Of a stretch of 64,000 bases of DNA, positions 43,724 to 52,546 are shown one piece after another. The translations under genes and the position numbers were made by a program. The notes below the pieces were generated by a model. That model saw only the letters and a program-made list of their open reading frames with translations. It had not been told where the DNA came from and searched no databases. Positions within the stretch are counted from its first letter, which is position 1. Each line of letters begins with the position of its first letter. The stretch comes from Bacteroidota bacterium. GTDB taxonomy: Bacteria > Bacteroidota > Bacteroidia > 2-12-FULL-35-15. The DNA lies in the NCBI GenBank assembly GCA_947449315.1, contig CANFRC010000003.1, positions 166,915 through 230,914 on the forward strand. Direction: 5' to 3'.

Positions 43724-43810
43724 GGAGAGGTGTCAGAGTGGCCGAATGAGCAAGCCTGGAAAGTTTGTATACTCGCAAGGGTATCGCGGGTTCGAATCCC
43801 GCCCTCTCCG
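43724..43810 (+). tRNA. tRNA-Ser (anticodon GGA)
   Basis: 87 nt. Acceptor stem GGAGAGG / CCTCTCC with discriminator G43810; anticodon stem CAAGC / GTTTG enclosing CTGGAAA (anticodon GGA, decoding UCC and UCU). The long variable arm is TATACTC-GCAA-GGGTAT, and the T-arm GCGGG-TTCGAAT-CCCGC is perfect. The long variable arm identifies a class II tRNA-Ser. CCA is not encoded. It lies directly downstream of the GIY-YIG remnant and appears fully functional. Confidence 0.97.
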
Positions 43811-44333
43811 CAAATGAATCAAATATGATTCGGAATAGAAGCATTTTTTCATTTACCGACAAGGCTTAAAAACCTTCTTTCAATAACTTGTGAGAAAATA
43901 AAAAAAAGCGAAGCGAGGTATTTGATTTCACATTGGGATAAAAAGGAATCGTAAAAAATAATTCCGCAATCTTAGCTAGTGAATGAGCCAAGTTGCAAAC
44001 GCTTCCTGTTCAAAATTTAAAGGCTACCTTCAAGGTAGCCTTTTAAATTTTAAAGCTGTATAGCATACCTATTCATTTCAGTAAATTAGGTAACAAAAAA
44101 ACTTCTATTCTCTTCTAAAACAACTATTAAATTTATACTTATAACCATTCAATCATTTATTCGTCTATAATTTATTCAGAGGAATCTTTATAAAAAACTC
44201 AACTCTTCATTTAGATAAAGGTGAAGAACGCTTCAGCACTATCATTAGGAATCCATTTGTGGGACACCACTTTTTTACAAAGAATATTTCTTGTTTGTCA
44301 TATATTCGTTTTAGAAGAGAACGAGTTTGCAGA
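43811..44333. other. intergenic region after tRNA-Ser
   Basis: 523 nt with no supported gene. It contains the long palindrome at 44011-44051, with AT-rich DNA on either side. No further tRNA fold was found. Confidence 0.55.
44011..44051. terminator. long palindromic hairpin, probable terminator
   Basis: GGCTACCTT (44022-44030) pairs with AAGGTAGCC (44032-44040), and the flanking AAAATTTAAA / TTTTAAATTTT continue the stem. It is a T-run-flanked hairpin that could stop transcription in both directions, 200 nt after tRNA-Ser and 280 nt before the next gene's stop. Confidence 0.7.
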
Positions 44334-45167
44334 TTAGTTTTTAATAATTTTTTTAATTACAGCCCCTTTTTCTGTATCAATTTTTAACATGTAATTTCCT
44401 CTCGCAAGATCACTGACATCTATGGTTGAATTAACAGTAGCATTGGCAACACGTTTAACTAATCTTCCATTGATGTCGATAATGCTTAATTGTATTTCAC
44501 CAAGTGAATTCAAAGCATTGGTAATGTGTAATTCATCTGTAACAGGATTGGGATACGTAGTGATATTTTTTGAAATTTCACTCAGCGCACCTAGGCCTGT
44601 TGAAAGGTTCTCAGCTACTGTTAATGTTGATGTAAATATAGAATCCCCAGACGGTATACTGTTGGAATTAGTAGCATTGAATGCCCCATAAAACGTAACA
44701 ACGCCTGTCCCTGCGGCAGGAGCTATCCAATTAAACGACCAGCTTTTGGACCCAGAACCACTCGTCCCAGAGGAGGTATGAGTAATGTATTTTAAACCTA
44801 CAATTTGTGTTTGAGAGGAAGTAATAGCTATCGAACCAAGCTTAGTTCCAACAGAGTTTTGGGGTGAAATTTCAAAACCAAATTTTGTATGTCCTGGTCG
44901 GATAATAGTTCCAGTGATGGTATAAGTTGCACCGGGAACATATCCCGTTACAGGAACCGTTGATGAAATTAAACCTGCCGTGAATGGAACCGTTGCTCCT
45001 GTATGACAGCCTGCGGAATTACAAGTAGCACCATCAGCAGGAGAACCGGTTTTACCTGCTGGAGCGCCATTAGAAAGACTATTTGCTTGAGGGATTCCAG
45101 TTGTGAATATCATTGCACCAACTGTAATGGTAAAAATTGAAAGGGCGATTTTAGTGATTGTTTTCAT
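44334..45167 (-). CDS. choice-of-anchor V / T9SS sorting-domain protein
   Basis: A 277-residue exported protein with an N-terminal hydrophobic segment. The mature start GAPAGKTGSPADGATCNSAGCH is of the choice-of-anchor V type, where related proteins carry a heme-c-like CxxCH; here the spacing is CxxxxCH. A Reeler-like beta-sandwich region follows (about 60-185), and then a T9SS type A sorting domain (about 205-277, TYPNPVTDELHITN). Function unknown. It is isolated on the minus strand. Confidence 0.8.
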   Translation of the reverse strand: MKTITKIALSIFTITVGAMIFTTGIPQANSLSNGAPAGKTGSPADGATCNSAGCHTGATVPFTAGLISSTVPVTGYVPGATYTITGTIIRPGHTKFGFEISPQNSVGTKLGSIAITSSQTQIVGLKYITHTSSGTSGSGSKSWSFNWIAPAAGTGVVTFYGAFNATNSNSIPSGDSIFTSTLTVAENLSTGLGALSEISKNITTYPNPVTDELHITNALNSLGEIQLSIIDINGRLVKRVANATVNSTIDVSDLARGNYMLKIDTEKGAVIKKIIKN

Positions 45168-45598
45168 CTGTATAAACTTTAAGTTAAATTAGTTAATACG
45201 AATCGTGTAAGCATGCTTTCAAACAATTCTATCGTTTCAACGACTTGGCAATAATAGGATGAAAACAAACGAAGTCAAATCGCACTTAGGTTATTTTTAA
45301 GGAGTCGAACTGTATTGATCGCAGTAAAAAATGTAGTTCTAGCCTGCCTTTAAAACACATTCGCCTATTAGGTCTGGTAAGCGCAATGTTATAAACTAAA
45401 GCAAACGACTTCCGGCAACCTTTGGGAAAGAAGTGGTTGCAATCTTCAGCAAATCACATTTTGACGGCAGTATGATCGGGGTCATCTGAAAATAAAATTC
45501 AATTCTATTTATTCTCTTTTTTTGCAAAGAATTAATTTTAGTTCAATCTATAAGCCCTATGAGGATATTAAAGCGATTCTCACTTTGGGCACTAATTT
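45168..45598. other. intergenic region upstream of the MarR gene, no gene seen
   Basis: About 430 nt between divergent genes. I see no recognisable reading frame. A small inverted repeat GCAACC ... GGTTGC occurs around 45416-45445. The right end leads into the MarR operator. Confidence 0.5.
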
Positions 45599-45634
45599 TA
45601 TAAATAATAGTTGTACATACAACTATTATTTATA
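45599..45634. promoter_or_regulatory. long palindromic operator of the MarR gene
   Basis: Perfect 17-bp arms around a 2-nt centre: the inner part is TAGTTGTA-CA-TACAACTA, and the outer parts are AT-rich. The right end overlaps the -7 box TACCTTCG (45633-45640) of the MarR gene. The position over the promoter and the MarR-like core strongly suggest autorepression. Confidence 0.78.
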
Positions 45635-45640
45635 CCTTCG
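45633..45640 (+). promoter_or_regulatory. -7 box of the MarR gene
   Basis: TACCTTCG (TAnnTTCG), 16 nt before the GTG at 45656. It partly overlaps the palindromic operator. Confidence 0.6.
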
Positions 45641-45655
45641 TCGTATAAATTAGTT

Positions 45656-46108
45656 GTGGCTTCATTAGAAAAAGATATAAAACAGAAGAATTTTGCTAAC
45701 GAACAGGTTAAAGCGAATTTGAATGTTTTATATACAGCGAACTGGATCTATAATAAGATATCATCGTTCCTTAAACCGCATAACTTAACACATGAACAAT
45801 TCAATGTTTTAAGAATACTTAGAGGCAGCCATCCGAAGAGTATGTGTCAAAAAGATATTCTAAGCCGAATGATTGCTCCGAATTCAAATGTCACCCTTAT
45901 TATAACGAAACTAAAAACTAAAAAATACATAAAGGTGCTGCAATCAAAAAAGGATAAAAGAGAATATGTTATCAATGTTACGAAGGAAGGTCTTGCCATT
46001 TTGAAAGAAATGGATAAGCTATTTAACAGGCAAAAAGCAAATTTTAATAACTTAAGCGATTCTGAAGCATTGCATCTTAACGCGCTTTTAAATAAAATTA
46101 GGTCGTAA
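45656..46108 (+). CDS. MarR family transcriptional regulator
   Basis: A winged-helix dimer-type regulator of 150 residues: N-terminal helix with NKISSFLKPHNLTHEQFNVLRIL, recognition-helix region SNVTLIITKLKTKKYI and wing QSKKDKREYVINVT. I place the start at GTG 45656, since the upstream in-frame TTG at 45611 lies inside the operator and before the -7 box. It probably represses its own gene and perhaps the downstream DUF6069-like gene (217 nt away). The effector is unknown. Confidence 0.85.
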   Translation: MASLEKDIKQKNFANEQVKANLNVLYTANWIYNKISSFLKPHNLTHEQFNVLRILRGSHPKSMCQKDILSRMIAPNSNVTLIITKLKTKKYIKVLQSKKDKREYVINVTKEGLAILKEMDKLFNRQKANFNNLSDSEALHLNALLNKIRS

Positions 46109-46325
46109 AAAATTAATCCTATCGTTCTAGGTATAATTAACAAAAAAACTAAGAATCAATTTTAAGCAAACCAATGGCAATAGCGCAAATGAATGATGGC
46201 CTGCTAAATAAAATGGAGTTATGAACGAAGGGCCATGGAATATCACTGGAAAGAGAATACCGGTTAATAATTTTCACTAACACTAAATAAAAACCAAATA
46301 ACAAACAATTAAAACTTAAAAAAAC

Positions 46326-46745
46326 ATGACAACAAAACTAAATTTCAAACAAGCGTTTATGGCAGGATTAATGGCGGCTGGTGCTGCAACTGTAGTTAAC
46401 GCACTTTTATTCTTTATTTTTAAAGCGGCTTGTATTATTGTGGATACAATATTTATTCAACCTAATCAGGCCTTAACCATTGTTCCGATTATATTTGCAA
46501 GTATTGTTCCTACTATCGTTGCAACCTTGGTATTCTTTCTATTTGAAAAATTTTCCAATAACGGCTTTAAAATTTTCCGAATCATTGCACTCGTATTAAT
46601 GGTTTTGTCATTTGTAAACCCTTTTATGGGTATTCCAGGAGTTACAGTGGGCTACGCATTAGCACTAGACCTCATGCATGTAGTGGTTGTGGCAGCATTA
46701 CTATATTTTATAGGAAAGGCTGTGAAAAACAATCCTTCTAATTAA
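46326..46745 (+). CDS. DUF6069-like four-helix membrane protein
   Basis: A 139-residue integral membrane protein with four hydrophobic segments (about 13-35, 50-72, 84-104, 110-132), the pattern of DUF6069 (including LDLMHVVVVAALLYFI at the end). Function unknown. It follows the MarR gene in the same direction and may be its target. A hairpin terminator follows immediately. Family assignment is from memory of the pattern and only moderately certain. Confidence 0.65.
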   Translation: MTTKLNFKQAFMAGLMAAGAATVVNALLFFIFKAACIIVDTIFIQPNQALTIVPIIFASIVPTIVATLVFFLFEKFSNNGFKIFRIIALVLMVLSFVNPFMGIPGVTVGYALALDLMHVVVVAALLYFIGKAVKNNPSN

Positions 46746-46759
46746 GCAATAAATTATAA

Positions 46760-46799
46760 GGTCAAATGAAAATCTCGCTAAGCGAGGTTTTTATTTGAT
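46760..46799 (+). terminator. terminator after the DUF6069-like gene
   Basis: Core stem AATCTCGC / GCGAGGTT (46771-46778, 46782-46789) with T-run; outer TCAAAT / ATTTGA extends the palindrome. Confidence 0.85.
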
Positions 46800-46827
46800 C
46801 GAAAAAAATAACAAAAACAACACATGA

Positions 46828-46866
46828 AATCCCATCCAACTTTTTTGGAATGGGATTTTTTTAAAA
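46828..46866 (+). terminator. second hairpin with T-run upstream of the GH16 gene
   Basis: AAATCCCATCCAA / TTGGAATGGGATTT (46828-46840, 46845-46858) followed by T7. It lies before the GH16 promoter and supports a downstream start for that gene. Confidence 0.7.
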
Positions 46867-46874
46867 CTATATTG

Positions 46875-46882
46875 TACATTTG
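46875..46882 (+). promoter_or_regulatory. -7 box of the GH16 gene
   Basis: TACATTTG (TAnnTTTG), 53 nt before the ATG at 46935. Confidence 0.55.
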
Positions 46883-46934
46883 TTACCTCATTACTAAAAC
46901 ACAATTACTAAAACACTTTTCAAAATTCCAGCTC

Positions 46935-47864
46935 ATGAAAAAGATTCTGTCAATTTGTTTTTTATTCATCACCCTACAACCATCTTTTGCACAAAAAGAA
47001 AAAGTGAAAACCCTTGCAAATGGAACATGTTTGGACAGTGATTGGAAACTGGAATTCGAAGATAACTTTAACGGAACGGTACTGGATAAAAATATTTGGA
47101 AGATGCGTGAATATTCTCAAGGTTCTTTTGATAAAGAAGGTTCTCATGAATATTACTCCTTTGATAATGTAAAGGTAGAGAATGGAGTGTGTAAATTAAT
47201 CCCAAAAAAAGAAACTGTCATCAGAAATGCAGTGAATTGGAAACCAGATACACTCGTGCTAGAGGATGGTAAAAAAAACAACAGAACATACAATTACACT
47301 TCCGGATGGATAGAAACAAAAAAAGAATTTCATTATGGAAAATATGAGATCCGTTGTAAGATCCCTAAAGGAAAAAGCTTATGGCCTGCGTTCTGGATGT
47401 ATGGCGAGAAGAACGGAATAAATAACGAGATTGATGTTTTCGAATTCTGGAATCCACAAAATTCATTTGGGAAATACACACCAAAAAAACTAGCTATGCA
47501 GCATCATATGACTTTACATTTTAATCACAAAATGTCGGGTGAAAATTACATTGGACCCGATTACTCATTAGATTACCATACGTTTACTGTTGTCTGGGAC
47601 TCAACAAAAATTGAATGGTATGTGGATGGCGCATTGAAAAGAACAAGCACACAATACCTGACGAAACGAGGGAAAAATGTGGACTGTAAAAATGTAAAAG
47701 CGAATCGCACCTATCTATTAAACCCCGTTTTCCCAACTGCTCCAATGGAGATCCTGGCGAACATAGCTGTTCAATCTGGTAAGAATAGCCCGGATGAAAA
47801 TACATTCAACAATCCGATATATGAAATTGATTACATCAGGTATTATAAGCCCATTGCTAAATAG
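46935..47864 (+). CDS. glycoside hydrolase family 16 protein
   Basis: Secreted beta-glucanase-type enzyme with the GH16 catalytic motif EIDVFE (about 167-172; nucleophile, assisting Asp and acid/base) on the jelly-roll fold; SLWPAFWMYGE and the C-terminal YEIDYIRYYK are family features. Signal peptide KKILSICFLFITLQPSFAQ from the ATG at 46935; an in-frame start at 46824 would add 37 residues across a terminator hairpin and is rejected. 309 residues, no T9SS domain. The exact glycan (laminarin, agar, porphyran, others) cannot be told. Confidence 0.88.
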   Translation: MKKILSICFLFITLQPSFAQKEKVKTLANGTCLDSDWKLEFEDNFNGTVLDKNIWKMREYSQGSFDKEGSHEYYSFDNVKVENGVCKLIPKKETVIRNAVNWKPDTLVLEDGKKNNRTYNYTSGWIETKKEFHYGKYEIRCKIPKGKSLWPAFWMYGEKNGINNEIDVFEFWNPQNSFGKYTPKKLAMQHHMTLHFNHKMSGENYIGPDYSLDYHTFTVVWDSTKIEWYVDGALKRTSTQYLTKRGKNVDCKNVKANRTYLLNPVFPTAPMEILANIAVQSGKNSPDENTFNNPIYEIDYIRYYKPIAK

Positions 47865-47886
47865 CGTGTTGACTTTAGGATAAAAA

Positions 47887-48912
47887 TCAAACGGTTATCT
47901 CGCCTCTCAAATCTGTTTTCAATGATTTTTCTATTTCCTTTTTAGAGGAAGACGAACCTAATACAAACATCAATTTAGCAACTGCTGCTTCTGAAGTTAT
48001 ATCAGCACCGCCAATTACACCGATCTTTTTGAATGCTGCACTCGTAGCATATTTCCCTTGCTCTACTTTTCCTGCATTACACTGCGTCACATTTAAAACT
48101 ACAATCCCTTTATCAATTGCTTTTTTAATTGAATCGATGAACCATTTTTGAGTGCTCGCATTTCCGGAGCCAAACGTTTCCAGGATAATTCCTTTTAAAC
48201 CTTTTGCATTTACAATTGCCTCTACCACATTTGGTGTGATACCTGGAAATACTTTTAAAATTGCGATGTTAGGATTAAGGGAGGTATGAATTTTTAATTT
48301 TTTTGTATTCGCTTTTTTCAATGCAGCTTTGTTGTATTTCAAATTCACACCAGCCTCCGCAAGCACCGGATAGTTGGATGTTTGAAAGGCCTGAAATTGT
48401 TCTGCATTGAACTTATGTGTTCGGTTACCACGATACAATTGAAATTCAAAATAAATACAGACTTCCGAAACGATGGATTTCTTTTTTTCTTTTGAAGCAG
48501 CAATTTCTATGGCCGTAATTAAGTTTTCTTTCCCATCGGTGCGAATGGTTCCAATTGGCAATTGGGAGCCTGTTAATATGACTGGTTTACTTAAATTTTC
48601 CAACATAAAACTTAATGCGGAAGCAGTAAACGACATGGTATCACTTCCATGTAAAATAACAAACCCATCTACTTTGTCGTAATTTTTTTCGATCAGTTTA
48701 GCAATCTCTATCCAAACAGAAGGCTGCATGTCACTCGAATCGATGGGCTTTTCGAAAGATACTGAGGACAGAACAATATCAAATTTATTTAACTCAGGAA
48801 TTTGTTCGGTGAGGTGTTTAAAATCGAACGGTTTTAGTTGTCCCGTTTTTACATCCTGCATCATTCCGATGGTTCCACCGGTATAGATCAATAGTACTTT
48901 ACTTTTGCTCAT
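47887..48912 (-). CDS. ansA: asparaginase, type I
   Basis: Hydrolyses L-asparagine to aspartate and ammonia. The N-terminal LLIYTGGTIGM supplies the first catalytic Thr and LHGSDTMSFTASAL the second Thr-Asp pair. No signal peptide, so it is the cytosolic type I enzyme (341 residues). It ends convergently 22 nt from the GH16 gene and lies next to tatD on the same strand. Confidence 0.9.
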   Translation of the reverse strand: MSKSKVLLIYTGGTIGMMQDVKTGQLKPFDFKHLTEQIPELNKFDIVLSSVSFEKPIDSSDMQPSVWIEIAKLIEKNYDKVDGFVILHGSDTMSFTASALSFMLENLSKPVILTGSQLPIGTIRTDGKENLITAIEIAASKEKKKSIVSEVCIYFEFQLYRGNRTHKFNAEQFQAFQTSNYPVLAEAGVNLKYNKAALKKANTKKLKIHTSLNPNIAILKVFPGITPNVVEAIVNAKGLKGIILETFGSGNASTQKWFIDSIKKAIDKGIVVLNVTQCNAGKVEQGKYATSAAFKKIGVIGGADITSEAAVAKLMFVLGSSSSKKEIEKSLKTDLRGEITV

Positions 48913-48976
48913 TGTAAAAAGTTCAAATAGTTATGCTAATTCGTATGCATGTTATGCTGAATAAGATGCCATACTT

Positions 48977-49780
48977 CTAAAATCCAAAAACGTCTATCGA
49001 ATTTTGTGTTGTAACAGCTGCAACTTCTTCGATGCTTATTCTTTTTATATCCGCAATTTTTTGCGCAACCAAAAACAGATAATCAGGCTCATTGCGTTTC
49101 CCGCGATGAGGCATGGGTGCAAGATAGGGCGCATCCGTTTCCAAGACAATATGTTTGAGATCGATTGCTTCCACTACTTTATCTAACCCCGAATTCTTGA
49201 AAGAAACTACACCACCTATCCCGAGTTTGAAATTTCCGGCTTCCGTCATAGAAGTTCCTGCAGTCAATCCAGAAGCAATGACTTGTTCTGCTTGTTCCAC
49301 ATTTCCACTGAAACAATGAAAGATCGCTTTTAATTGATCAGCCTTAAATTCATTCACAATTTCCATTGTTTCATCAAAGGAATTCCGAGAATGAATGATG
49401 TAGGGAAGGTCGTATTTTTTTGCAAAGCCTAGTTGGGTTCTGAATGCATCCTGTTGTTGTTCAAAAAATGTTTTATCCCAGTAAAGGTCAATTCCTATCT
49501 CACCGATTGCAACAAACTTCCGTTTAGTTAACCAATATTCTACCACTTGTAATTCACTCTGATACGTTGAATTGACCGAACAAGGGTGTAAACCCATCAT
49601 TGCAAAACAATGAGCGGGAAATTGTTTTTCAACCTGCAGCATTCCCGGGATTGATTCGCTATCCACATTGGGCATAAAAAGGCGTGTAACACCTCCATCA
49701 ATGGCTTTCTGAATAAGTACATTTCTATCGTTATCAAACTCTTTTGAATAGAGATGCGTATGTGTATCCGTAAAAATCAT
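48977..49780 (-). CDS. TatD family metal-dependent hydrolase
   Basis: A TIM-barrel metallohydrolase (267 residues) of the TatD DNase group. Metal ligands: H7 and H9 in TDTHTHLY, Glu in IGEIGIDLYWDK, His in IIHSRNSF and IFHCFSG, and Asp in LETDAPYLAP. Family members are 3'-5' exonucleases or D-aminoacyl-tRNA-related hydrolases; the biological substrate is uncertain. It precedes ansA on the same strand by 64 nt. Confidence 0.9.
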   Translation of the reverse strand: MIFTDTHTHLYSKEFDNDRNVLIQKAIDGGVTRLFMPNVDSESIPGMLQVEKQFPAHCFAMMGLHPCSVNSTYQSELQVVEYWLTKRKFVAIGEIGIDLYWDKTFFEQQQDAFRTQLGFAKKYDLPYIIHSRNSFDETMEIVNEFKADQLKAIFHCFSGNVEQAEQVIASGLTAGTSMTEAGNFKLGIGGVVSFKNSGLDKVVEAIDLKHIVLETDAPYLAPMPHRGKRNEPDYLFLVAQKIADIKRISIEEVAAVTTQNSIDVFGF

Positions 49781-50151
49781 ACTACAATATTACCGAAAAT
49801 AAAGATATGCGGACAAGATGAGATATTTAGTATATTTGAATGAGCATTTTACAGGGCATCTCAATGAAAAAAAAATAGCAACTAATCTTTAAAAAATCAT
49901 GGCACTATCACTGCCAGCGGAATGGAGAAGAAATCGCATGTAAAACCCTGACATTTATTTATTTTTTACTTTTAATTTCGATTGATTTTCAGTAGATTTG
50001 TTAACATGAAATATACCACTAAAGCATATATCATAAATTTAAAGCGGGTAACCAAACGTAATCCCGAATAGCATACCATTCTCTTCCTCATTTAATCACT
50101 GCTTCTTGAAGGCATATTCATTTATTAATTTACAATTTTAAATCCACTAAA
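49781..50151. other. intergenic region between tatD and hmgA, no gene seen
   Basis: 371 nt of AT-rich DNA between divergent genes. I see no recognisable reading frame and no strong hairpin. No clear TAnnTTTG box for hmgA is visible; regulation of the tyrosine pathway is probably located here. Confidence 0.5.
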
Positions 50152-51309
50152 ATGCCTATATACCATAAATTGGGGAAAATTCCTCACAAACGTCATATCC
50201 AATTTGAGAAACCAACAGGGGGGTTATACTACGAGCAATTATTCGGGACCGAAGGCTTTAACAGCCACTCATCGTTATTGTATCATGTAAACCGACCAAC
50301 GCAAGTGAAAGAGATCATCACTTCGTATAGCGTTGCACCCAAAATTGCAATTGACAAAAACATCAAATCGCTTTTGTTATCTGGGTTTGATGTAAAACCG
50401 CAAGACGATTTTCTTGACAGCAGGAAAGCCATGCTTGTAAACTCCGACTGTATTATTGGTTTAGCCGCTCCTCGTCATTCGATGAAAAATTATTTTTACA
50501 AAAATGCCGATGCAGATGAAATGATCTTTATCCACAGAGGAAAAGGAACCCTACGCACATTTATGGGGAATATCCCTTTTGAATATGGCGACTACCTGAT
50601 CATTCCACGTGGCATGATTTACCAGATAGCATTTGACACAACCGACAACCGATTGTTTTATGTTGAATCTATTCATCCGTATTACACACCAAAGCGATAC
50701 AAAAGTTCATCCGGACAATTATTAGAGCATTCGCCATTTTGTGAACGCGATTTCAAATTACCACAAGATTTGGAAACACATGATGAAAAAGGGGACTTCA
50801 TTATCAAAATAAAAAAAGAAGGGATGATGCATGAATTTGTTTATGCAACACACCCATTTGATGTGATAGGATGGGATGGTTATAATTTCCCGTATGGATT
50901 CAGCATTCATAATTTCGAACCAATCACAGGACGCGTGCATCAACCACCACCAGTGCATCAAACATTTGAAACACCTGCATTTGTTGTTTGCTCGTTCTGT
51001 CCGCGATTATATGACTACCATCCAAAAGCAATTCCTGCACCTTATAATCACAGCAACATTGACAGCGATGAAGTATTGTATTATGTGGATGGTGATTTTA
51101 TGAGCAGAAACAATATTGAACAAGGTCACATCACCTTGCATCCAAAAGGTATTCCTCATGGGCCTGCACCCGGAGCGATGGAGCGAAGCATCGGACAAAA
51201 AGAAACTCAGGAATTAGCAGTAATGGTAGACACATTTCGTCCATTAATGGTTACTGAAGAAGCGATGAAAATTGATGATGGGAAATATTACAAAAGCTGG
51301 GTAGAATAA
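50152..51309 (+). CDS. hmgA: homogentisate 1,2-dioxygenase
   Basis: Opens the aromatic ring of homogentisate to maleylacetoacetate, using non-heme Fe(II). The double cupin protein (385 residues, shorter than the about 430-residue proteobacterial form) has the N-terminal YHKLGKIPHKRHIQF. The iron-binding region is PYNHSNIDSDE (about 296-306) plus HPKGIPHGP (about 329-337), supplying two His and one Glu. hppD, the preceding pathway step, is 65 nt downstream on the same strand. Fumarylacetoacetase and maleylacetoacetate isomerase are not in the window. Confidence 0.93.
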   Translation: MPIYHKLGKIPHKRHIQFEKPTGGLYYEQLFGTEGFNSHSSLLYHVNRPTQVKEIITSYSVAPKIAIDKNIKSLLLSGFDVKPQDDFLDSRKAMLVNSDCIIGLAAPRHSMKNYFYKNADADEMIFIHRGKGTLRTFMGNIPFEYGDYLIIPRGMIYQIAFDTTDNRLFYVESIHPYYTPKRYKSSSGQLLEHSPFCERDFKLPQDLETHDEKGDFIIKIKKEGMMHEFVYATHPFDVIGWDGYNFPYGFSIHNFEPITGRVHQPPPVHQTFETPAFVVCSFCPRLYDYHPKAIPAPYNHSNIDSDEVLYYVDGDFMSRNNIEQGHITLHPKGIPHGPAPGAMERSIGQKETQELAVMVDTFRPLMVTEEAMKIDDGKYYKSWVE

Positions 51310-51374
51310 AAGTGATGTGCAAGTAAGCAGATCAAGAAAAATATAAATACAACTAATTTTAAGCGAAATAAAAA

Positions 51375-52535
51375 ATGGCAAAAGAAGTAAAAAATGTAGA
51401 GTACGGTTTAGAGAAAATATTTGAAGGAGCACAAGATTTCCTTCCTTTATTAGGAACTGATTATGTAGAATTTTATGTAGGGAATGCGAAGCAATCGGCA
51501 CACTTTTACAAAACAGCATTTGGTTTTCAATCTTTCGCATATGCTGGATTAGAAACCGGACTTAAAGACCGCACGTCCTATGTGTTGAAGCAAGATAAAA
51601 TAAGAATCGTTTTGACAACATCATTAGTAAGCGGATCACCTATTTCTGAGCACGTTAACAAACACGGTGATGGTGTAAAAGTAATTGCGTTATGGGTGGA
51701 AGATGCTCGTAAATCATGGGAAGAAACTACCAAGCGTGGTGCAAAATCATTTATGGAACCAACCGTAGAAAAGGATGAACATGGTGAAGTTGTGCGTGCT
51801 GGAATTTATACCTATGGGGAAACGGTTCACATGTTTGTGGAACGTAAAAACTACAAAGGCGATTTTCTGCCTGGATTCAAAAAATGGGAAAGTGAGTATC
51901 AACCCACCGCGGTTGGATTAAAATTCATTGATCATATGGTAGGAAATGTAGGATGGGGTGAAATGAATACCTGGGTAAAATGGTATGAAGATGTGATGGG
52001 ATTTGTGAATTTCCTCTCATTTGATGACAAACAGATCACTACTGAATACTCTGCTTTGATGAGCAAAGTAATGAGCAACGGAAATGGCCGTATTAAATTT
52101 CCGATCAATGAACCAGCGGAAGGAAAGAAAAAATCGCAAATTGAAGAGTATATTGATTTTTACGAAGGTCCTGGAGTTCAGCATTTAGCGCTTGCCACAG
52201 ACGATATCATTAAAACAGTTACTGAATTAAAAGCAAGAGGAGTTGAGTTCTTGCCTCCTCCGCCGCAAGCGTATTATGATGAGATCCCTACCCGATTGGG
52301 AGTTCACCGCGATATGATGAAAGAGGACATCCAACAATTACAAAAGCTGTCTATTCTTGTTGATGCTGATGAAGATGGTTATTTATTGCAGATATTTACT
52401 AAACCTGTTGAGGACCGTCCGACCTTATTTTACGAGATCATTCAACGAATGGGAGCAAAAGGGTTTGGTGCAGGTAACTTCAAAGCTCTATTCGAATCAA
52501 TAGAAAGAGAACAAGCAAAAAGAGGAACGTTGTAA
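51375..52535 (+). CDS. hppD: 4-hydroxyphenylpyruvate dioxygenase
   Basis: Converts 4-hydroxyphenylpyruvate to homogentisate with O2 and Fe(II). Two vicinal-oxygen-chelate domains in 386 residues; iron ligands His in FIDHMVGNV, His in GVQHLALATDD and Glu in FYEIIQRMGAKGFG. The C-terminal AGNFKALFESIE helix, which gates the active site, is intact. Forms an operon with hmgA; a long hairpin follows. Confidence 0.95.
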   Translation: MAKEVKNVEYGLEKIFEGAQDFLPLLGTDYVEFYVGNAKQSAHFYKTAFGFQSFAYAGLETGLKDRTSYVLKQDKIRIVLTTSLVSGSPISEHVNKHGDGVKVIALWVEDARKSWEETTKRGAKSFMEPTVEKDEHGEVVRAGIYTYGETVHMFVERKNYKGDFLPGFKKWESEYQPTAVGLKFIDHMVGNVGWGEMNTWVKWYEDVMGFVNFLSFDDKQITTEYSALMSKVMSNGNGRIKFPINEPAEGKKKSQIEEYIDFYEGPGVQHLALATDDIIKTVTELKARGVEFLPPPPQAYYDEIPTRLGVHRDMMKEDIQQLQKLSILVDADEDGYLLQIFTKPVEDRPTLFYEIIQRMGAKGFGAGNFKALFESIEREQAKRGTL

Positions 52536-52546
52536 CACATCACCTT

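Noticed and set aside
46824..46934. Upstream extension of the GH16 protein
   Set aside because: It would run through a terminator hairpin and the -7 box and would bury the signal peptide.
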